This document shows, piece after piece, positions 1-8,105 of a DNA stretch of 64,000 bases. Each line of letters opens with the position of its first letter. The stretch's first letter is position 1. The notes under the pieces were generated by a model. It was given only the letters and a program-made list of their open reading frames with translations. It searched no databases and was not told the origin of the DNA. The stretch is from CAIQPS01 sp963843455 (GTDB lineage Bacteria > Actinomycetota > Thermoleophilia > RBG-16-64-13): the NCBI GenBank assembly GCA_963843455.1, contig CAWJKE010000010.1, forward strand, positions 248,001-312,000. The letters are read 5' to 3'. The translations under genes were made by a program, and so were the position numbers.

Positions 1-799
1 CTTGGGTCTGTTCCTTCTTCTGTAGGAACTGGATGTCGTCGATGAGCAGCACATCGACGGTGCGGTAGCGGTTCTTGAACCCTTCGATGCTGTCGTCGCG
101 CAGTGAATTGATGAACTCGTTGGTGAAAGTCTCAAGCGTCACGTATCGGACCTTGAGCCCTGGATGGTTCCGCAGGACGTAGTGCCCCACGGCTTGGAGA
201 AGGTGGGTCTTGCCGAGGCCCACCCCGCCGTAGATAAAGAGGGGGTTGTACTGCGTGCCGGGTGTCTCCGCCGCGGCAAGAGCCGCCGCGTGGGCGAATC
301 GGTTCGACTGGCCGACCACGAAGGTGTCGAACGTGTACTTCCCCACGAGGCCGGCGGAAGCAGCCGACCCCTCCGCAGTGATCGCTCCCGGGTGCCCGCC
401 GGACAAGCCGCCGGACGACCGTGTCGGATCGGCCTGGGATCGCCGGCCGGCGCCTGGGCTCGTCCCGATTGTGGTGGTGGCGCTTTCGGGGGCCGGGGTC
501 GCGGCCGGCTCGCCGCCGTTCCCTTGCGAAAGCCCGTGGTCCAGATTGGGCACTACGACGATCTCGCAGTCCACAGGACTACCCACCGCCTGCGACACCG
601 CATCGGCGATGAGGGTGCGGAACCGGGAGTCGATCCAGTCCTTGGCGAAGTCGGAGGAGACCCCGACCGAATACATCCCGTTGGTGAGGCCCAGGCCCGC
701 GGTCTGCCCGAACCAGATGTGGAAAGTGCCCTCGTTGACCTGTTGCGAGATCAGTTCGAGAGCTTTCTCCCAGATGGGGTCGCTGTAGCTTCCCTGCAC
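1..799 (-). CDS. dnaA: Chromosomal replication initiator DnaA, N-terminal 266 residues (3' end outside window)
   Basis: DnaA binds DnaA boxes at oriC and opens the duplex to start replication. The visible 266 residues give domain I (residues 1-80, with WEKALELISQQ and FHIWF), a low-complexity domain II linker (about 90-150) and the start of the AAA+ domain. Walker A is GGVGLGKTH at about 191-199 and Walker B is LLIDDIQF at about 251-258. The start is a GTG at 799, chosen because GGAGG lies 7 bases upstream and the protein begins like the family. The gene follows the ATPase/winged-helix gene by 57 bases on the same strand, so the two are probably co-transcribed away from the origin. The gene runs off the window at base 1. 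The identity is certain. Confidence 0.97.
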   Translation of the reverse strand, partial: MQGSYSDPIWEKALELISQQVNEGTFHIWFGQTAGLGLTNGMYSVGVSSDFAKDWIDSRFRTLIADAVSQAVGSPVDCEIVVVPNLDHGLSQGNGGEPAATPAPESATTTIGTSPGAGRRSQADPTRSSGGLSGGHPGAITAEGSAASAGLVGKYTFDTFVVGQSNRFAHAAALAAAETPGTQYNPLFIYGGVGLGKTHLLQAVGHYVLRNHPGLKVRYVTLETFTNEFINSLRDDSIEGFKNRYRTVDVLLIDDIQFLQKKEQTQ

Positions 800-856
800 G
801 GCCGCCCCTCCACGTCCCTCCAGCGCCGCTCCCCGGCCGGAGAACGGGGGCGACCA

Positions 857-1729
857 TCACAGCACAGCGTCGAGATATGCCAGCCCTGCCTCCGTCGCGG
901 AGCGGTGCCCGCTGGGCCGGCAGACAACAAAGCCCGCCTGCTCCAGTGACACCAGATCCCGATAGGCGGTCGATGTGGACACGCCCAGTTCTTGGGCGAG
1001 GCGAGTCGGACCAACCGGTGCGAGCTCGACCGTCAGCAACAGAATCCTAAGCTGGCGCTCAGGGAGATTATAGGCCGGGGTCGGGGCCGGCGTGAGAGGA
1101 GTTTCCAAGGGCGGAGCCACGCGGACCGTTACGACGGTGCCTCGACCGAGGTTGTCCTCGATCTCCAGAGCTCCACCCAGACCCGCCAGCGTCTCCCTGA
1201 CCACCGAGAAACCGGAGCCTACCCCTCGGATGAATCGTTTGGTCTCGCGGTCGGCGGAGGTAAAGCCGGGGCGCAGTGCGGCTTCCTTGTCGGGTATGCC
1301 GGGGCCCTGGTCGCTGATGCGAATTGTGTTGCCGCCATCGAGGACGGTTATGACCACCCCGGCGAAGCAGGCGTGCACGAGATTCTCGATGAGCTCCCGA
1401 ACCACGCCGATCGGGATGGCCCCTCCCTGATCGCGGGCCAGGGAGTAGGCCTGGGTGGCAAGGAGCTCGATGAGGGAAGGGATGGCGGACTCGCCCTGAC
1501 GGGTCTCGAGGGCGACGCCGACCGGGAGCACCGTGGGCGGAGCTTGGGCTTCGCCGTAGACCGCGATTCGGGGCGGATCGCCCGAGAGAGCGATCTCGTG
1601 CCAAGCAGGCAGCTGGCCCTCACCGGAGGCGGCTTGGCCCGCATGCGCGGCCGTTCCCGCCTCCTCGGGCGCAGGCGCATTGCCCTGGGCCGGGAGATCA
1701 GAAGGCTGTGCGACCGGGCTCGTCGGCAA
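857..1729 (-). CDS. GHKL-type ATPase fused to a C-terminal winged helix, upstream of dnaA
   Basis: From the TTG at 1729 this encodes about 290 residues. The middle carries the GHKL (histidine-kinase/gyrase) ATP-binding motifs: N box RELIENLVHACF (about 112-123), G1 DQGPGIP (about 140-146) and G2 GVGSGFSVV (about 169-177). No phosphoacceptor-His domain, sensor or membrane segment is visible. The last 65 residues look like a winged helix-turn-helix (LAQELGVSTSTAYRDLVSLE). The start is uncertain: the open frame reaches 2140 through the DnaA-box region, and a GTG at 1810 lies inside a DnaA box, so TTG 1729 with AAAGG upstream is preferred. It probably forms an operon with dnaA. An ATP-dependent regulator of transcription or initiation at the origin is inference; the true function is unknown. 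Confidence 0.8.
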   Translation of the reverse strand: MPTSPVAQPSDLPAQGNAPAPEEAGTAAHAGQAASGEGQLPAWHEIALSGDPPRIAVYGEAQAPPTVLPVGVALETRQGESAIPSLIELLATQAYSLARDQGGAIPIGVVRELIENLVHACFAGVVITVLDGGNTIRISDQGPGIPDKEAALRPGFTSADRETKRFIRGVGSGFSVVRETLAGLGGALEIEDNLGRGTVVTVRVAPPLETPLTPAPTPAYNLPERQLRILLLTVELAPVGPTRLAQELGVSTSTAYRDLVSLEQAGFVVCRPSGHRSATEAGLAYLDAVL

Positions 1730-2506
1730 ACGTGGACCTTTCGCGATGGGTGCTGGCCGCGCGTGCCAGAAGGCTCGGTCATTGTATCTGCGGCCGGGGG
1801 CATTTTCCACAGGAACGATGCGTGTAGAACCCCGGAAAGTCCATTGATTTCCTTTTGTAACATATCCAGTCGCCGCTCCAGTGGCCCTGTTATGCCCGGC
1901 ATATTGCAGGGAAAAGGCTATTGTTTTCCACAACATCTTCCACACCTGTTGAAAACGTGTAGAACGCTGAAACGCGAGTGCCGCATACACCACCTTTTCT
2001 GTTGATAATGGGGAAAGTGGATTTCTCCGCCGGCTCGCCCCAGAGGCTTTGGCGTCTCGTCGACATCCCGGATGGACCACCGGAGGCTCGGGCGCCCGCC
2101 GTTTCGCTCTTTGCCGGGAGTGCGAAGGCGGTTGGCTCACGGGTGGCCCACTGGCGCCTTGTCACCCAGACAGGCGTCGGTCCGGCGGGGAAGACGCGAG
2201 CACGGCCGCCCGGCCACTCCGTCGTCCTGCTCGGCACACGACCGGGGGGCTGCGCACGGTGCACAAGAGGTCTCGCCGTCCCCACTGCTCAGCCGCGTGC
2301 GCTGATAGCGTTCAGAGCTGGTCAGGATTCCACAGCTCTCTCGCGGCGTTGGGCCCTGGGAGGGCGAGCGACGAGCTTTTTCCACAGTGTCCACAGGTGC
2401 CTGTGTACGCTTGGAGCGGGAGGCTGCTGATAGAAGGCCGGTGAAGTTCCGGCGGCGGCCGGCCCAAGGGACCTGGATGACGCGGCGATCTATGGGATTG
2501 CCTTGA
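1730..2506. other. oriC: Replication origin region (oriC) with DnaA boxes
   Basis: This is the gap between the divergent dnaA and rpmH operons. Perfect matches to TTWTNCACA lie at 1803-1811, 1924-1932 and 2378-2386 (all TTTTCCACA). One-mismatch boxes lie at 1936-1944 (TCTTCCACA), 1947-1955 (reverse strand, TTTTCAACA) and 2000-2008 (reverse strand, TTATCAACA). Two weaker copies lie at 2387-2395 and 2327-2335. The boxes form a left cluster around 1800-2010 and a right one near 2380, separated by about 370 GC-rich bases. A locally AT-richer stretch (about 1845-1935) adjoins the left cluster and is the likeliest unwinding element. I see no convincing gene here; the short open frames have no recognisable protein. 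The position beside dnaA and rpmH is the standard one for oriC. Confidence 0.85.
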
Positions 2507-2535
2507 TTGACGCGTGCCCGGCGGACTTGTATACT
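2507..2535 (+). promoter_or_regulatory. Sigma-70-type promoter of the rpmH operon
   Basis: TTGACG at 2507-2512 and TATACT at 2530-2535 are separated by exactly 17 bases, close to the vegetative promoter consensus. Transcription would start near 2542, leaving a leader of about 97 bases before the rpmH GTG at 2639. It faces rightward out of the origin and probably drives rpmH, rnpA, yidD, yidC, jag and perhaps the genes beyond. Confidence 0.7.
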
Positions 2536-2638
2536 TCGCCACCCCTGCGCGCGCCCATCACCCGCAGGTGGCTCAAGTTGTCTTTTACTTCGCGCCTGCG
2601 GACAGACTGCCGCGGCGGTGAGCGATAAGCGAGGAAAC

Positions 2639-2773
2639 GTGAAGAGGACGTATCAGCCGAACAAGCGCAAGCGCAAGAAGGTTCATGGGTTTCGTGCCCG
2701 TATGAGCACTCGCGCAGGCCGGGCAGTGCTCAAGCGCAGACGCGACAAGGGCCGCAAGCGTCTATCGGCGTAA
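2639..2773 (+). CDS. rpmH: 50S ribosomal protein L34
   Basis: A 44-residue, highly basic protein of normal L34 length, beginning (M)KRTYQPNKRKRKKVHGFR and ending RRRDKGRKRLSA. It is a structural component of the large ribosomal subunit. The GTG start at 2639 is set by GAGG just upstream and by the family's KRTYQP beginning. It is the first gene of the rightward operon and its stop is one base before the rnpA start. L34 directly upstream of rnpA beside oriC is nearly universal in bacteria. Confidence 0.97.
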   Translation: MKRTYQPNKRKRKKVHGFRARMSTRAGRAVLKRRRDKGRKRLSA

Positions 2774-2774
2774 C

Positions 2775-3176
2775 GTGGATCGGTCTCGCGGCCGGCTCTC
2801 ACGATCCGAGGACTTCGCCCGCGTGTACCGCGCGGGAAGGTCAGTTGCCAACAAATACCTGGTCCTATACTATTTTGAGCACTCGGATCCGTTACTTCCT
2901 GAGGGGGAAGTCAAGCCGCGAGTCGGTTTCTCGGTATCGAAGAGAATAGGGACCGCCGTCGATCGGAATCGTGTGAAGCGTGTCCTGCGAGAGGTATTTC
3001 GGGCCAACGATCATTCTCTTAAGGGGAACATGGATCTCGTTCTTATCGCCCGCACTCCACTCGTGGAACTGCTAGAGTCCGCCGGGTCGCAGGCCGTGGA
3101 GGCAAAGATGCTGGAGATCTTCCGCAAGGCCTCTCTTGTCTCGTCCACTTCGGAAGGACGGCAACCGTCCTCGTGA
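2775..3176 (+). CDS. rnpA: Ribonuclease P protein component
   Basis: A 133-residue basic protein, the protein cofactor of RNase P, which matures the 5' ends of tRNAs. The signature KRIGTAVDRNRVKRVLRE (about residues 56-73) is the RNR motif that contacts the RNA subunit. It begins with GTG (MDRSRGRLSRSEDFARVY). The start lies one base after the rpmH stop and the end overlaps yidD by four bases, indicating translational coupling. The length is normal. Confidence 0.96.
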   Translation: MDRSRGRLSRSEDFARVYRAGRSVANKYLVLYYFEHSDPLLPEGEVKPRVGFSVSKRIGTAVDRNRVKRVLREVFRANDHSLKGNMDLVLIARTPLVELLESAGSQAVEAKMLEIFRKASLVSSTSEGRQPSS

Positions 3177-3472
3177 GACAAACTCTCCGCATGGCCATCC
3201 GCAACCCAGTAAGGGCGCTGTTCATCGGTGCCATCCGCGGATATCAACTAGTGATCTCACCCGGACTGCCCGGCCGGTGCAAATTCTATCCCTCTTGCTC
3301 CCAGTACACGCTCGAAGCGGTGAAGGAGTATGGAGCGGTTCGCGGAACGGTGCTGGGCGCTTGGAGGATCCTCCGCTGCAATCCGCTGAGTTACGGGGGC
3401 TACGACCCGGTTGCGCGCCAGAAACTGTTCGCGACGCATGACCACAGGCACTGCCCGACAAGGCTTCAGTAG
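3173..3472 (+). CDS. yidD: Membrane protein insertion efficiency factor YidD
   Basis: A 99-residue protein of the YidD family, with the hallmark GYQLVISPGLPGRCKFYPSC, then a CSQYTLEAV segment and RILRCNPLSYGGYDPV. YidD is a small peripheral membrane protein that helps YidC insert and fold membrane proteins. The GTG start at 3173 overlaps the end of rnpA by four bases, and the yidC ATG follows its stop codon immediately. The gene order rnpA-yidD-yidC is the standard one. Confidence 0.96.
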   Translation: MRQTLRMAIRNPVRALFIGAIRGYQLVISPGLPGRCKFYPSCSQYTLEAVKEYGAVRGTVLGAWRILRCNPLSYGGYDPVARQKLFATHDHRHCPTRLQ

Positions 3473-4363
3473 ATGGACAGCTTGGCCAGTATCCTCGCGC
3501 CTCTCAGCAACTTCTTCTTCTACATCCTTGAGTTCATCCACCAGACCCTCGGGATTAGCTGGTCTTGGTCGATCGTGGTACTCACCATCATTGTTCGGAT
3601 CGTCCTCATCCCTCTCACCTGGCGGCAGATCAAGAGCATGCGCGCGATGCAGGCTTTGGCGCCCGAAATCAAGGCTTTGCAGGAGAAATATAAGGACAAC
3701 AAGCAACTACTGAACCAGAAGACCATGGAGTTCTACCAGGAGAACAAGGTGAGCCCGTTCGGCTCGTGCCTTCCGCTCCTGCTGCAGATGCCGGTCTTCT
3801 TCGGCCTGTACTACATGCTCCGAGAGCAGGGGCAACCGGGCGGCGCGTTTGCATTTCCCAACCCGACAGTGAGCTGGTTGTGGATAGCGGACATCACCAA
3901 GTTCGATATCATTTTGATGTTTCTTTATATTGGGAGCCAGTTTGTTGCTTCCTGGCAAACTGCCAGAAAGGGCGCCGGCCAACAGAAGATGATTGCTTAC
4001 ATGATGCCAATCATGGTTGGTATCTTCATGTTCATTGGTAAGTGGCCCGCAGGTTTGTTCATCTATTGGTTCACTTCCAATGTGTGGACTATAGCTCAGC
4101 AATATGTTGCAGAACGGATGATGCCGATGCCAGTACCTGTGGTCGCATCTTCGGCTAAGGATAAGTCGCCTGCCAAGGCTCCCGCTAAACCGGGGGCCAA
4201 GACGGGGAACGCTCCGACCAAGCCAAAGGCCCCGTCCACACAGCCGGCTAAGAAGAGTGGAGGCAAGACCAGTGGGCAAAAGACGGCAGCAAAAGGGCAA
4301 CCAGCAGGTAGCAAGAGCCAACGGCCGAACAGTGGAGATGGCGGTTCAAAGAGCTCTAGCTGA
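3473..4363 (+). CDS. yidC: Membrane protein insertase YidC/Oxa1
   Basis: A 296-residue insertase of the short Gram-positive (Oxa1-like) type, which inserts membrane proteins alone or with SecYEG. A first hydrophobic segment lies around residues 20-45 (SWSWSIVVLTIIVRIVLIPL, containing the conserved hydrophilic-groove Arg). It is followed by the cytoplasmic hairpin (MRAMQALAPEIKALQEKY), the PFGSCLPLLLQMPVFFGLYY segment and further membrane helices up to about 215. Residues from about 225 form a tail rich in Lys, Ala and Pro, often seen in actinobacterial YidC and thought to contact ribosomes. There is no lipoprotein signal, so it is not a SpoIIIJ-type lipoprotein. The tail-coding DNA overlaps the start of jag. 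Confidence 0.96.
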   Translation: MDSLASILAPLSNFFFYILEFIHQTLGISWSWSIVVLTIIVRIVLIPLTWRQIKSMRAMQALAPEIKALQEKYKDNKQLLNQKTMEFYQENKVSPFGSCLPLLLQMPVFFGLYYMLREQGQPGGAFAFPNPTVSWLWIADITKFDIILMFLYIGSQFVASWQTARKGAGQQKMIAYMMPIMVGIFMFIGKWPAGLFIYWFTSNVWTIAQQYVAERMMPMPVPVVASSAKDKSPAKAPAKPGAKTGNAPTKPKAPSTQPAKKSGGKTSGQKTAAKGQPAGSKSQRPNSGDGGSKSSS

Positions 4364-5108
4364 ACTGGATTTCGCCCCCGGCGAACTCGCCGAAGACCAG
4401 TATGAGGTGACGATCATCATCCCCCCCGAAGAGGGGTTCATGGGGGTGGGCGCTGTCGATGCCGTGGTTGAGGTCGCACTGGTCGGGGAGGACTTCGACT
4501 TCTTGGGTCCCGAGGACGACACAATGCCCGAAGAGTTGCTGAGGCATGACGTCGACGAAGACCTGGACGACGACGAGCTGGAGGACGACTACCGGCCCCG
4601 GCGGGCTGCGACCGCCGACTGGCGTGAGGACGACGTGAGCGAGGATAGTCCCGACGCGGCCCGACTTCGCGCGTTCCTTTCTCGGGTACTCGACGAACTG
4701 GGACTGGCCGGCAATATCCGCATCAGCGAAGGGCCCGAGGAGTTGTCGGCCGAGATCAACGGCGAGGACATGGGCATCTTCATCGGCCGCCGTGGGCAGA
4801 CCATCGACGCCGTCGAGTATCTTGCCAGCATAGTGGTGTTCTCTGGTGTCCACCCCCGCAGGAGGGTGGAGTTGGACGCTGAGGGCTATAAGGACCGGCG
4901 GCGCCGGCAGATCGAACAAGTCGCTCTGCGGAAAGCCGACGAGGCTGCGAAGCGCGGCCGACCGGTCCAGTTGACACCCATGACTCCTGCCGAGCGCAAG
5001 ATCGTGCATCTGACTCTCAGGGATAGGACGGACGTCGCGACCGCCAGCCAGGGCCGGGAACCGAACCGGGCTGTAGTCATTTCGCCGCTCCGCGACTCGC
5101 GGCGCTAG
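4272..5108 (+). CDS. jag: Jag/KhpB family RNA-binding protein (Jag_N, KH, R3H)
   Basis: An RNA-binding protein with an N-terminal Jag domain (ANGRTVEMAVQRALAELDF), an acidic linker with a run of Asp/Glu, a KH domain (about FIGRRGQTIDAVEYLASIVV) and a C-terminal R3H domain (LTPMTPAERKIVHLTLRD). The family acts with KhpA in RNA binding and affects cell elongation and division. The start must lie upstream of the yidC stop, because the Jag_N motif begins there. GTG 4272 has GGAGG 8 bases upstream; GTG 4257 is the alternative. The overlap with yidC is therefore about 92 bases in a different frame, unusually long for a coupled pair. Downstream, 160 bases without a gene precede mnmE. Confidence 0.93.
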   Translation: MGKRRQQKGNQQVARANGRTVEMAVQRALAELDFAPGELAEDQYEVTIIIPPEEGFMGVGAVDAVVEVALVGEDFDFLGPEDDTMPEELLRHDVDEDLDDDELEDDYRPRRAATADWREDDVSEDSPDAARLRAFLSRVLDELGLAGNIRISEGPEELSAEINGEDMGIFIGRRGQTIDAVEYLASIVVFSGVHPRRRVELDAEGYKDRRRRQIEQVALRKADEAAKRGRPVQLTPMTPAERKIVHLTLRDRTDVATASQGREPNRAVVISPLRDSRR

Positions 5109-5269
5109 AGGGCTGGAGATAGGCCGCGGGCTCTAGGCGGCGGGCTCCAAAACGTCGCCTTGGCCGCGCGGCGCCACGGTACAATGCCCGGCCGCGTGGT
5201 CGCGCAGGCGTTTTTCTGGCATCATCTTGGCTCTCTTCTAGCTCTTTCGGACACAGTTCGGCGCTGCCC

Positions 5270-6734
5270 ATGATTTCCGACGATCCGCATATCGCACGCC
5301 CACTCTCCCCCATGCCTTCGTGGGGAGAGGATACGATCGTCGCCGTATCCACTGCGACCGGTGCAGGGGCGATCGGGATCGTCAGGATGAGCGGTCCGGC
5401 GGCGGTGAGCCTCGCCGCATCGGTGTTTCGGCCGGGTCGCGGCGCGGCGATCAGCCCGGACGAGACAAACCGGCTTCTCTATGGTCATGTCTTCGATCCT
5501 CGCGATGGGCAAGACGTCGACGAGGTGCTGCTTGCCGTGATGCGCGGCCCTCACTCCTATACTCGCGAGGACATAGTCGAAGTCCACTGCCATGGAGGGG
5601 TTGCTGCGCAACGGGCCGTGCTGAGGTTGCTCGTTCATCTCGGCGCTCGGCCGGCGGAGCCGGGAGAATTCACCCGGCGTGCCTTCTTGAACGGGCGGAT
5701 CGACCTCGCCCAAGCCGAGAGCGTCGCCGCGATAGTAGCGGCGCGCAGTTCTGGCGCGTTGCGGGCTTCTCTCCGTCAGTTGGAGGGCGGACTCTCCGAC
5801 AGATTGCGCGCCATCAGGCGCTCTCTACTCGGTCTGCTGGCGCAGATCGAGGCGACCGTGGATTTCTCCGACGAGGACGTGGACTCGCTTGACTGGGACC
5901 TTTTGGGCGACGGACTGCTGACCGCCCGGGCCGATCTCGACCGCTTGCTTCGTACGGCGTTCGTCGGCCGGGCGCTCGAGCAGGGAGTGCGAACGGCCAT
6001 CGTGGGCAAACCGAACGTGGGCAAGAGCTCGCTCCTCAACGCTCTGCTCATGCGGGAGCGGGCGATCGTATCGGATATCTCCGGGGACGACCCGCGACAC
6101 AGTCGAGGAACTCATGGAGATCGGGGGGATCCCCATCCATCTTGTGGACACCGCGGGCATGCGCACTGGGGGCGACCACGTCGAGCGTCTTGGGGTGGAG
6201 CGCTCGGTGAGGGCCATGGAACAGGCGGATCTCGTGCTTGCCGTCGTCGACATCTCGCGGCGCTGGGACGATACGGACCGAAGGCTTGTCCATGGGCTGG
6301 ATCAGACTCGCTCTATCGTCGTCTGTAACAAGAACGATCTGGTCGAGGATGGCGAACTGATAGCAGAGGCCCTGGGCGCGTACCTCGCCGACGGGCGGGA
6401 GCACGTAGCGGCGCCTTGGAAGCTATGCTCGGTCTCCGCGCTCAGCGGGGAGGGCCTCGACGATCTCCGGGACCTGATCCTGCGGGTCATCAGCGGAGGC
6501 GAAGGGCTGCATCTCGAGGAACCCGTCCTCGCGAGCGAGCGGCAGCGCGCGCTGGTGGGCGAGGCGTTCGACAGGACGCAGGCCGCGTTGGATGCGGCTT
6601 CAGGCGGTAGCGACGAGGAATTGATCTGCGAGGACATCCGGGGGGCGGTCCAGGCGCTCGGCCGCATCACGGGGGAAGACCTGACACAGGATCTTCTGGA
6701 CGAGATATTCAGCCGTTTCTGCCTGGGCAAGTAG
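5270..6734 (+). CDS. mnmE: tRNA modification GTPase MnmE, with one frameshift
   Basis: MnmE, with MnmG, installs the carboxymethylaminomethyl group on wobble uridine 34 of certain tRNAs. The N-terminal folate-binding domain begins DTIVAVSTATGAGAIGIVRM. The G domain has Walker A GKPNVGKSS, the G3 element DTAG and the G4 element NKND. The C-terminus keeps the conserved Cys of FSRFCLGK. The frame breaks at 6083-6086: a run of four G where three would restore ISGTTRDTVEELME across the G2 loop. The second half reads cleanly from about 6090 to 6734. A single-base sequence error is much likelier than a real inactivation, because both halves are fully conserved. The start at 5270 is the first ATG; an ATG at 5312 is also possible. 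The MnmG-like gene follows directly. Confidence 0.93.
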
Positions 6735-8105
6735 ATGGACGCCATGAACGCCAGCACAGATCCGGCGGAAGGCCCCTGCGCGTCGCCCGAGGTCGCGGAA
6801 GGGCGAGCCGGGCCCGAGGTTGCGGGGCAGCCCCCAAGGTCCGAGATCGAAGGACAGCGAGCCCGACCCACGGTGGTGGTGGTCGGCGCCGGAGTCTCGG
6901 GCTGCGCCTGCGCGGCGGCCCTCGCCTCGGCGGGAATGCACGTCATCCTCATGAACAGCGCGATGGACAGGGTGGGACTGCCCGCCTACGCGCCCGACCT
7001 GATCGACACCACTGGAGAGTGGGGGGAGACCGGCGAGGTCTTCCGAGGTCTTCCTCAGCCCCTGCGAAACGTCTGGGCCCAGGCTGCCACCAGGCCGGCG
7101 AGCGGGGAAGCGGTCCTCAACATCGACCGGCGCAAGATCAGTATCGAAACCAAGAGGGCCATGGAGCGGATCCCGGGTCTGGAGTTCAGGCAGGGCTTCG
7201 TCACCGATGTTCGCTTGGTCAACGGTGGTGACGAGCGGCAGCGAGGCGAGTCGGGAGACGTCGGCGCCGCGCCCAGCCGGAGTATCACGGAACGAGCGCA
7301 GGAACGGCGGGTCGAGGTGGAGACGATCTTCGGGGAGGTACTCGATGCGGACGCGGTAGTCGTAGCCGCGGGACTGAGCTTTGGCGTCTGCGTCGATGCT
7401 CATACCGGTACTGTGCGTGGAGGCCGGTACGGGGAGCCCGCTTCGGAAGGGCTGCGCGCTGCTCTCGAAGTGCTCGGTGCGGAGTTCAGGGAAACGTCTC
7501 TGGAGGTAGGGCCGCGCGTGTCCGCGAGAACAGCGGTCGAGCGGGGATGGTTGACGGGCCCGGATGGAGCTGGTGCGGGGACTCGCACGACGTCGGACGA
7601 ACTGCTCCTGCCTGTTAGCGTAGACCTCCCGGCCGACTCCTGGCCTGCCGGATATCCCCCCGCTCCGCATTGGCAGGCCGACCTGAGGGTCGATCGCATG
7701 GTGATGACGTTGGGGACCACGAGGCGGGGCCAGAAGGGGAGACTCCCCGTGCTCTCTCCCGACGGGGCGGAGACCGCTGAGGTGTATCTCTCGCCCGGGA
7801 GCGTCTTCGCCGACGAGTTGGCCACATTCGCGGGGGACGACGCTGGCCCCATCGCGAGCCGGATGCCCCTGAACGTATCGGCGGCGATCGTAGTCGGGGT
7901 CAGCGACAATGGGAGGATGTGCCCTGGAGAGGAGCCGCTACCGGTTTGGATAGTGGGGCGATCGGCGGGCGCGGCGGACTATGCGGCCAGTCTTTCTTCG
8001 GGCCTGAGAGCTGCAAGCGACATGGCGCGCTCATGGGGTTGGCCGGTGGCCGAACGCGCGGCGAGGGACGAGGGGCCTGAAGCCGGCAGATGGGCGCATC
8101 GGTGA
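6735..8105 (+). CDS. MnmG-like FAD-dependent protein between mnmE and mnmG
   Basis: A 456-residue flavoprotein. After about 45 variable residues it has a Rossmann FAD-binding motif (VVVVGAGVSGCACAAALASA), a segment resembling the MnmG region before the second strand (IDRRKISIETKRAMERIPGL) and a second dinucleotide-type motif (ADAVVVAAGLSFGVCV). It is clearly related to the N-terminal part of MnmG but lacks the MnmG signature segments (for example the PCNPAIGG loop) and its C-terminal tRNA/MnmE-binding helices. It starts immediately after the mnmE stop and ends in a TGATG overlap with mnmG, so the three are translated as a unit. A role tied to tRNA wobble-uridine modification is inferred from position only. 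Confidence 0.85.
   Translation: MDAMNASTDPAEGPCASPEVAEGRAGPEVAGQPPRSEIEGQRARPTVVVVGAGVSGCACAAALASAGMHVILMNSAMDRVGLPAYAPDLIDTTGEWGETGEVFRGLPQPLRNVWAQAATRPASGEAVLNIDRRKISIETKRAMERIPGLEFRQGFVTDVRLVNGGDERQRGESGDVGAAPSRSITERAQERRVEVETIFGEVLDADAVVVAAGLSFGVCVDAHTGTVRGGRYGEPASEGLRAALEVLGAEFRETSLEVGPRVSARTAVERGWLTGPDGAGAGTRTTSDELLLPVSVDLPADSWPAGYPPAPHWQADLRVDRMVMTLGTTRRGQKGRLPVLSPDGAETAEVYLSPGSVFADELATFAGDDAGPIASRMPLNVSAAIVVGVSDNGRMCPGEEPLPVWIVGRSAGAADYAASLSSGLRAASDMARSWGWPVAERAARDEGPEAGRWAHR

Noticed and set aside
992..2005. 337-codon open frame opposite the ATPase gene
   Set aside because: The minus-strand frame carries clear ATPase motifs; the plus-strand frame is its shadow and crosses the origin.
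2049..2444. Open frames of 75-150 codons on both strands between the DnaA boxes
   Set aside because: No recognisable protein, biased composition typical of GC-rich non-coding frames, and they overlap DnaA boxes and each other.
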